From Syntrophales bacterium (GTDB lineage: Bacteria; Desulfobacterota; Syntrophia; Syntrophales; UBA2192): a stretch of DNA of 19,131 nucleotides. This document shows positions 14,145 to 19,131 of this stretch, one piece after another. The notes below the pieces were generated by a model, which was given only the letters and a program-made list of their open reading frames with translations, did no database searches and was not told the origin of the DNA. Each line of letters starts with the position of its first letter. Positions within the stretch are counted from its first letter, which is position 1. Location of the stretch: positions 1-19,131 of the forward strand of contig JALOPC010000003.1 in NCBI GenBank assembly GCA_025454095.1, written 5' to 3'. The position numbers and the translations under genes were made by a program.

Positions 14145-16643
14145 ATGGCAGAGAGAACACCAGTCAGGGAAGTGCCTGTCGAGTTGCTGCGATGGACCTG
14201 CAACCCCAACCTGCTCGGTTTCGACACCACGAGGGAGTGCAAGAGAACCGACGGGATCATCGGGCAGAACCGGGCCGTCAAGGCCATCACGCTGGGGCTC
14301 GAAATCGAGAGCCCGGGCTACAACATCTACGTCTCCGGGATGACGGGCACGGGCAAGAGCACCACGATCAAGAACCTCCTCGCCCAGCTCGACCTCAAGA
14401 AGCCCATCCCCTGCGACATCTGCTACGTCCACAACTTCAAGGACCCCGACAGCCCGCGCGTCATCATGTTTCCGGCGGGGCAGGGCAGAAAGTTCCAGAA
14501 GGACATGGACGACCTCGTCGCCCACTTGCGAAAGAACATCCCGCTCATTCTCGAAAGCGACGAGTTCAAGAAGGAATCCGAAGAAACCATCAACGCATAC
14601 CGGCAGAAGCAGAAGGAGATCATCCGGGAATTCAACGACCGGCTCCTGAAGGAAAATCTCCAGCTTGTCGCCTTTCAGATGGGCCCGTTCACGAGGCAGG
14701 ACGTCGCCCCCATCGTGGAGGGCCGCCCCGTGCCCTTCGAGCAGCTCGAGGCCCTGGCCGAAGAGGACAAGTTCAGCCGTGACGAGCTGGAGAGGATCCG
14801 GCAGAAGCTCGTGGAGATGCGGATCGAGCTCGAGAGCGTCATGCGGGAGACGCGCGAGATCGAGCGGGAGATCCGCAGGCAGATCGGCATTCTCGAACAC
14901 AAGTACGGCTCGCCCGCCGTGACGGCCCAGATCTCCGACATGCGCCTGCGGTACAGCGACTCCAACGAAAAGGTCATCGGCTATCTCGACGAAGTGCAGG
15001 AACACATTCTCTCGAACCTCAAGATGTTCCAGGAGAAGGAGGAGGAGCAGCAGCCGCAGCAGGCTCTTCCCTTCCCCGTGCCCCAGGCGCCCGTGCGCCG
15101 CTTCATCGAATTCAAGGTGAACGTGCTCGTGGACAACTCGGAAACCGAGAAGACCCCGATCGTCATCGAGACGGCCCCGACGTTCAAGAATCTCTTCGGC
15201 ACGATCGAGCGCGAGGTGGACCGCTCGGGGTTCTGGCGCACCGACTTCACCCACATCAAGGCGGGCTCGCTCCTGCGGGCAAACGGCGGCTACATCGTCC
15301 TGGACGCCCTCGAAGCCCTCATCGAGCCGGGGGTGTGGACGTTCCTCAAGCGGACGCTGAAGAGCCGCGAGATGAACATGCAGCCCTACGACCCCTTCAG
15401 TTTCCTGCCCACGGCGATCAAACCCGAGCCGATCCCGCTGGACATCAAGGTGATCATGATCGGCGACGACTACCTGTACTACCTGCTCTACAACCTGGAG
15501 CGGGACTTCCAGGAAATTTTCAAGACGAAGGCCCAGTTCGACGTCGAGATGGCCAACACCGACGAAAACATCCGGGAGTACGTCTGCCTCATCAAGCGCA
15601 TCGTCGACGAGGAGAAGCTTCTCGATTTCGACAAGAAGGCCGTCTGCACCATCGTGGAGTACGGCGTGCGCCTCACGGGAAGGCAGAAGAAGCTCTCGAC
15701 CCGCTTCAGCGAAGTCGCCGATCTGATCCGCGAGTCCCACTACTGGGCCAGGAAGGACGGAAGCGGCGTCGTCTCGGACACGCACGTGGACCGCGCCTAC
15801 GGCGAGAAGATCCACCGCGTCAGCCAGATCGAGGAGAAGATCCAGGAACTCATCGACGACGGCACGATCATGATCGACACGGAGGATGCGGTCGTCGGGC
15901 AGGTAAACGGGCTTTCCGTCTACGACATGGGGGAGTACGCCTTCGGCAAGCCCTCGCGGATCACGGCCAAGACCTCCATGGGCCGGGCCGGCATCATCAA
16001 CATCGAACGCGAGGCCAAGCTCTCGGGGAGAACCCACGACAAGGGGGTGCTCATCCTGGAAGGCTATTTCCGGGGCAAGTACGCCCAGAACATGCCGCTG
16101 ACGATGAGCGCCAGCATCTGCTTCGAGCAGTCCTACGGCGGCGTGGACGGCGACAGCGCCTCCTCGACGGAGATCTACGCCGTTCTCTCGAGCCTCTCGG
16201 AGCTGCCGCTGCGGCAGGACGTCGCCGTGACGGGATCGGTCAACCAGAAGGGAGAGATCCAGCCGATCGGGGGCGTGAACCACAAGATCGAGGGGTTCTA
16301 CGACGTCTGCCGGGCCCGGGGGCTCACGGGAAGGCAGGGGGTCATGATCCCCTACCTGAACGTGCCGGAACTCGTCCTCCGGAAGGATGTCGTCAAGGCC
16401 GTCGCCGAAGGGAAGTTCCACATCTGGCCCATCCGGACCGTAGACGAGGGGATCGAGCTGCTCACGGGTGTGCCGGCAGGGTCCGTCGACGAAAAGGGCG
16501 GCTACCCCGAGGGCACGGTCAGCTTCCTCGTGGACAGGAAGCTGCGGTCCCTGGCTGAGGGGCTCAAGTCCTTCGCGGAGGAAACCCGGCCGCAGAAGAC
16601 GGAGAACGAATCGAACCATCAGAACCAAGGAAAAGGGGAGTAA
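14145..16643 (+). CDS. Lon-like ATP-dependent protease (YcbZ/LonB-related, AAA plus Lon protease domains)
   Basis: An 832-residue AAA+ protease of the family containing E. coli YcbZ, not the classical Lon with its long N-domain. It opens almost directly with the AAA module: GIIGQNRAVKAITLGL at 37-52 and Walker A GMTGTGKST at 65-73 (K71). A long charged helical, probably coiled-coil, insert spans about 150-320 and ends in a Glu/Gln/Pro-rich linker near residue 300. The AAA part resumes with Walker B-like GGYIVLDAL (D387, no adjacent Glu). The C-terminal protease domain has the Lon catalytic dyad: S671 in GDSASS and K714 in NHKIEG, 43 residues apart exactly as in E. coli Lon (S679/K722). No membrane segment is seen. 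GAAGGGA precedes the ATG. The lipoprotein gene starts five bases after its stop, with its ribosome site inside this gene's 3' end. Confidence 0.92.
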   Translation: MAERTPVREVPVELLRWTCNPNLLGFDTTRECKRTDGIIGQNRAVKAITLGLEIESPGYNIYVSGMTGTGKSTTIKNLLAQLDLKKPIPCDICYVHNFKDPDSPRVIMFPAGQGRKFQKDMDDLVAHLRKNIPLILESDEFKKESEETINAYRQKQKEIIREFNDRLLKENLQLVAFQMGPFTRQDVAPIVEGRPVPFEQLEALAEEDKFSRDELERIRQKLVEMRIELESVMRETREIEREIRRQIGILEHKYGSPAVTAQISDMRLRYSDSNEKVIGYLDEVQEHILSNLKMFQEKEEEQQPQQALPFPVPQAPVRRFIEFKVNVLVDNSETEKTPIVIETAPTFKNLFGTIEREVDRSGFWRTDFTHIKAGSLLRANGGYIVLDALEALIEPGVWTFLKRTLKSREMNMQPYDPFSFLPTAIKPEPIPLDIKVIMIGDDYLYYLLYNLERDFQEIFKTKAQFDVEMANTDENIREYVCLIKRIVDEEKLLDFDKKAVCTIVEYGVRLTGRQKKLSTRFSEVADLIRESHYWARKDGSGVVSDTHVDRAYGEKIHRVSQIEEKIQELIDDGTIMIDTEDAVVGQVNGLSVYDMGEYAFGKPSRITAKTSMGRAGIINIEREAKLSGRTHDKGVLILEGYFRGKYAQNMPLTMSASICFEQSYGGVDGDSASSTEIYAVLSSLSELPLRQDVAVTGSVNQKGEIQPIGGVNHKIEGFYDVCRARGLTGRQGVMIPYLNVPELVLRKDVVKAVAEGKFHIWPIRTVDEGIELLTGVPAGSVDEKGGYPEGTVSFLVDRKLRSLAEGLKSFAEETRPQKTENESNHQNQGKGE

Positions 16644-16648
16644 CGCGT

Positions 16649-17056
16649 ATGATCCACCGGAAGCGAGCGGCTGTTGCGTTGATCCTGCTGGCGTGCTGTG
16701 TTTCCCTGTACGGGTGTCCCGTCCTCGTCGTCACGGGGGCCGCCGTCGCAGGCGGCACAGGCACCTATTACTACGTGGAAGGCGAGATGAGGACGGACTA
16801 CTACTTCTCCGTCAGCGCCGTCTGGTCCGCCGTCGAGAAGACGATCGCCGACATGAAGGGGCGAGACGTGGAACCGGACAAGCAGGCAGACGGCGGGAAG
16901 ATCGTGGCCGTGATCAACGACGAAAAGGTCACGTTCCGGTTCAAGTACAAGGACAAGGACCTCACCACGCTCGGCATCCGCGTGGGAGCCGTGGGCAACG
17001 AAGCCGCCTCCAAGGTGATCCACGACCGGGTGGCGGACAATTTGCTTAAAAAATAG
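16649..17056 (+). CDS. Small lipoprotein, DUF3568-like
   Basis: A 135-residue exported lipoprotein of unknown function. A positively charged start (MIHRKR), a hydrophobic stretch and the lipobox L20-Y21-G22-C23 give signal peptidase II cleavage before C23. P24 at position +2 is not the Asp inner-membrane retention signal, so outer-membrane anchoring is likely. A Gly/Ala-rich GAAVAGGTGTYYYVEGEM follows, then an alpha/beta domain, which fits the DUF3568 pattern as I remember it (GTYxYVxGEL). The ribosome site AGGGGAG lies eight bases before the ATG and overlaps the end of the Lon-like gene, so the two are one operon. A functional link with the cytoplasmic protease is not obvious. Confidence 0.8.
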   Translation: MIHRKRAAVALILLACCVSLYGCPVLVVTGAAVAGGTGTYYYVEGEMRTDYYFSVSAVWSAVEKTIADMKGRDVEPDKQADGGKIVAVINDEKVTFRFKYKDKDLTTLGIRVGAVGNEAASKVIHDRVADNLLKK

Positions 17057-17085
17057 GAAACGGGAACGGGAGATGCATCAACCCG

Positions 17086-17108
17086 GGTGCGGGGTCTCAC
17101 GCCGCACC
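17086..17108 (+). promoter_or_regulatory. Hairpin between the lipoprotein and response regulator genes
   Basis: GGTGCGG (17086-17092) and CCGCACC (17102-17108) form a perfect 7-bp stem around a 9-nt loop, 30 bp after the lipoprotein stop and 30 bp before the regulator start. No T run follows. I found no convincing sigma-70 or sigma-54 promoter in this 82-bp gap. Confidence 0.35.
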
Positions 17109-17138
17109 GCATGACGAACCGCCCCCGAAAGAGAAACG

Positions 17139-18503
17139 ATGTACAAGACAATTCTGGTCGTCGATGACGAGGAGAGCATCTGCCAGTCCCTGCAGGGGAT
17201 TCTGAGCGACGAAGGATACGAGGTCCGCACCGTCGGAAGCGGAGAGGAGGCCCTCAAGGCCATCGAAGAGGATCTCCCGGACCTGGTGCTCCTGGACATC
17301 TGGCTGCCCGGCATGGACGGCCTCGAAGCCCTCAAGATCATCAAGACCGACTACCCCCAGGTCCCGGTCATCATGATGTCGGGTCACGGCACGATCGAGA
17401 CGGCCGTGAAGGCGACCAAGCTCGGGGCCTTCGACTTCATCGAAAAGCCGATCTCGCTGGAGAAGGTCGTCCTGCTCGTCAACCACGCCCTCGACCTCGT
17501 CCGGCTCGAGGAAGAGAACAAGTTCCTCAAGCAGAAGGTCACTTCCGCCTTCGAACTCATCGGCCAGAGCAAGACCATCATCGAGCTCAAGGAGATGATC
17601 CGGATCGTCGCCCCGACGAACGCCTGGATCCTCATCATGGGGGAAAACGGCACAGGCAAGGAACTCGTGGCCCGGTCCATCCACTACCAGAGCAAGAGGG
17701 CCCGGCGGCCCTTCATCGAGGTCAACTGCGCGGCCATCCCCGAGGAACTCATCGAGAGCGAGCTGTTCGGCCACGAGAAGGGTTCGTTCACGGGCGCCAC
17801 GGGCAAGAAGCGGGGCAAGTTCGAGCTCGCCCACGAAGGCACCCTCTTCCTCGACGAGGTGGCCGACATGAGCCTCAAGGCGCAAGCCAAGATCCTGCGG
17901 ATCCTCCAGGAGAAGAAATTCGAACGCGTGGGCGGCAACAAGTTCATCGACACGGACGTGCGGGTCCTGGCCGCAACGAACAAGGATCTCGAACGGGAGA
18001 TGGAATCCGAGCGGTTCCGGCAGGACCTCTACTACCGGCTCAACGTCATCCCGCTCACCATCGCACCGCTCAGGGATCGCAAGGAAGACATCCCCATCCT
18101 CGCCGCCCAGTTCGTCAACGACTTCTGCGCCAAGGAGGGAGTCGAGCCGAAGGCCATCTCCCCCGACGCCGTCGACGTCTTCATGGAGCACAACTGGCCG
18201 GGCAACGTCCGGGAACTCAAGAACATCATGGAGCGCCTTGTCATCATGACGCAGGGCGATACGATCCGGGCCGACGACATCCCGCCCCTCTCGAAGGAAG
18301 AACAGCCCGAGGAGGCCATGGACACCATCTTCATGCACAACTCTTACCGCAAGGCCAAGATGGAGTTCGAGAAGAAGTTCATCATGAAGAAACTGCAGGA
18401 AAACGAGGGGAACATCTCCAAGACCGCAGACTCCATAGGGCTCGAACGCAGCAACCTCCACCGCAAGATCAAGACGCACAGCCTGGAGTCCAAGAAAGAA
18501 TAG
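17139..18503 (+). CDS. ntrX: Sigma-54-dependent response regulator, NtrX-like
   Basis: A 454-residue NtrC-family activator with three domains. The receiver (1-120) has acidic D9/D10, phospho-acceptor D53 in LLDIWLPGMDG, S81 and K103. The AAA+ sigma-54 interaction domain (about 138-370) has Walker A GENGTGKE at 168-175, Walker B TLFLDE at 235-240 and the sigma-54 contact loop GSFTGA at 215-220, with Ser in place of the usual Ala. A Fis-type helix-turn-helix lies at about 424-446 (GNISKTADSIGLERSNLHRKI). Receiver and C-terminus resemble NtrX more than NtrC. It would activate sigma-54 promoters when phosphorylated, probably by the kinase encoded convergently downstream. The ATG has a modest purine-rich ribosome site (GAAAGAG). 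The target genes are unknown. Confidence 0.9.
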   Translation: MYKTILVVDDEESICQSLQGILSDEGYEVRTVGSGEEALKAIEEDLPDLVLLDIWLPGMDGLEALKIIKTDYPQVPVIMMSGHGTIETAVKATKLGAFDFIEKPISLEKVVLLVNHALDLVRLEEENKFLKQKVTSAFELIGQSKTIIELKEMIRIVAPTNAWILIMGENGTGKELVARSIHYQSKRARRPFIEVNCAAIPEELIESELFGHEKGSFTGATGKKRGKFELAHEGTLFLDEVADMSLKAQAKILRILQEKKFERVGGNKFIDTDVRVLAATNKDLEREMESERFRQDLYYRLNVIPLTIAPLRDRKEDIPILAAQFVNDFCAKEGVEPKAISPDAVDVFMEHNWPGNVRELKNIMERLVIMTQGDTIRADDIPPLSKEEQPEEAMDTIFMHNSYRKAKMEFEKKFIMKKLQENEGNISKTADSIGLERSNLHRKIKTHSLESKKE

Positions 18504-18549
18504 AAGTGGAGAAGGCATGAAGGTGAGACGGTAGGAACCTGACAGGAAC

Positions 18550-18585
18550 AAAGCCCTTGCGATGTCCGCAAGGGCTTTTTGTTTT
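18550..18585 (+). terminator. Strong intrinsic terminator after the response regulator
   Basis: AAAGCCCTTGCG (18550-18561) pairs perfectly with CGCAAGGGCTTT (18567-18578) around the loop ATGTC, and the T-rich tract TTGTTTTT follows. It sits 47 bp after the regulator stop. On the minus strand the same stem ends in TTTGTT, so it may also weakly stop transcripts of the convergent kinase gene. Confidence 0.93.
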
Positions 18586-18595
18586 TCTCCCTGTA

Positions 18596-18619
18596 CCCGA
18601 TACCCCAACCCCGATACCC
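18596..18619. repeat. Short direct repeat, two copies of CCCGATACCC
   Basis: The ten bases occur at 18596-18605 and 18610-18619, a 14-bp period, between the terminator and the 3' end of the kinase gene. With only two copies this is a minor feature with no evident function. Confidence 0.5.
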
Positions 18620-18630
18620 GTTTTCAGAAT

Positions 18631-19131
18631 TCAGTTTTCCGCTTTCGCCGCTGCGAGGGCCGGCTCCTCGGCCTGTTCGACGGGCAGCTCGAAGGCGACG
18701 ACGGTCCCCCGGGGCTCGTTGTCGGTCACGGTCACGGAACCCCGGTGCTCGCTGATGATGGAGCTCACGATGGCGAGCCCGAGGCCCGAGCCGGATTTCT
18801 TCGTCGAGTAGTAGGGCTCGAACATCTTCGCCTTGTCCGCCCGCGAAACGCCGGTGCCGTTGTCCCGGACCTCGACGCGGGCCCGCCGATGTTCCCGGTC
18901 GTGCATCGTCGTGACTTCGATCCTCCCCGTTTCCCGGTTCACGGCGGCCACGGCGTTGTCCAGGAGGTTGACCATGACGCGCTTGATCTGTTCGGCATCG
19001 AGCCGGAGCCGCGGCATCGCCGCGTCGGGCCGATAGTCGAAGGCGATCTCCTTGTGGGCGTCCTGGTAGAGCACCACGGCGTCGCGGATGACCTCGTTGA
19101 GATCGTTCGGGGTGAGATTGGCCACGGGCAT
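18631..19131 (-). CDS. ntrY: Sensor histidine kinase, C-terminal part (NtrY-like), cut by window edge
   Basis: The last 166 or so codons of a histidine kinase gene whose 5' part lies beyond the right edge; the Met at 19131 is probably internal. Visible is the ATP-binding (HATPase_c) domain: N box IKRVMVNLLDNAVAAV at about 49-64 of the visible part, G1 box RDNGTG at 89-94, F box FEPYYSTKK at 104-112, and G2 box GSGLGLAIV. The opening PxDLNEVIRDAVVLYQDAHKEI and the tail resemble deltaproteobacterial NtrY kinases as I know them. The phospho-acceptor histidine, HAMP/PAS and membrane segments are not in the window. It faces the NtrX-like regulator tail to tail across 127 bp, so the pair is probably cognate but not co-transcribed. 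The last 15 residues are Ala/Glu-rich and unconserved-looking. Confidence 0.88.
   Translation of the reverse strand: MPVANLTPNDLNEVIRDAVVLYQDAHKEIAFDYRPDAAMPRLRLDAEQIKRVMVNLLDNAVAAVNRETGRIEVTTMHDREHRRARVEVRDNGTGVSRADKAKMFEPYYSTKKSGSGLGLAIVSSIISEHRGSVTVTDNEPRGTVVAFELPVEQAEEPALAAAKAEN

Noticed and set aside
14097..16628. An 843-codon open frame on the minus strand opposite the Lon-like gene
   Set aside because: It mirrors the Lon-like gene, whose catalytic motifs are clear. The minus-strand translation is low in complexity (Leu/Asp/Val/Arg/His) and has no recognisable domain.
18504..18630. Possible small RNA or gene between the convergent regulator and kinase
   Set aside because: The 127 bp are explained by a strong terminator and a short direct repeat; no promoter or credible reading frame is seen.

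Overview
The window is 19 kb of GC-rich (roughly two-thirds G+C by eye), densely coding bacterial chromosome with 16 well-supported protein genes. Gene content and protein style point to a Gram-negative, probably a Desulfobacterota/deltaproteobacterial (Syntrophia-like) lineage: a stand-alone RfaE2 heptose adenylyltransferase (lipopolysaccharide), a DksA with the full DxxDxA motif, an outer-membrane-type lipoprotein of the DUF3568 kind, a YcbZ-like Lon protease and an NtrX/NtrY-like pair. This placement is inference; there is no rRNA or other marker in the window. I saw no tRNA, rRNA, CRISPR array, insertion sequence or phage gene.

Layout. Positions 9-3718 (minus strand) read as one transcription unit: a sugar-phosphate-isomerase-like TIM barrel, two Dpp/Opp-type ABC permeases, a 60-residue unknown protein and a TatD nuclease. 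A 182-bp divergent intergenic region (3719-3900) follows, with a near-consensus promoter, a palindrome over its -35 box and a leader hairpin. Positions 3901-5532 (plus) hold rsfS, a ComF-family phosphoribosyltransferase and rfaE2, packed with a 1-bp gap and a 4-bp overlap. dksA (5617-5979) has its own AT-rich promoter. After a 317-bp non-coding stretch come priA, fmt and rsmB (6297-11137). A metallo-beta-lactamase-fold hydrolase and purC (11267-12801) follow, preceded by a promoter and a large hairpin. Then come dnaJ (12910-13977), a Lon-like protease with a small lipoprotein (14145-17056), and a sigma-54 response regulator (17139-18503). The regulator converges on the 3' part of a histidine kinase gene (18631 to the right edge), with a strong terminator between them.

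How the genes fit together. Most of the plus strand is housekeeping: ribosome silencing (RsfS), initiator-tRNA formylation (Fmt), 16S rRNA methylation (RsmB), replication restart (PriA), stringent-response transcription control (DksA), purine synthesis (PurC), and protein folding and turnover (DnaJ, Lon-like). The regulator and kinase are a probable cognate two-component pair. The minus-strand ABC permeases have no binding protein or ATPase in the window, so their substrate is unknown.

I did not find a clear new defence, mobile or biosynthetic system. The parts most worth a second look are the leader hairpins before rsfS and the metallo-hydrolase, the isomerase-permease coupling, the Lon-like protease/lipoprotein unit, and the 60-residue unknown protein. 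Promoters and hairpins were found by eye and are candidates only.
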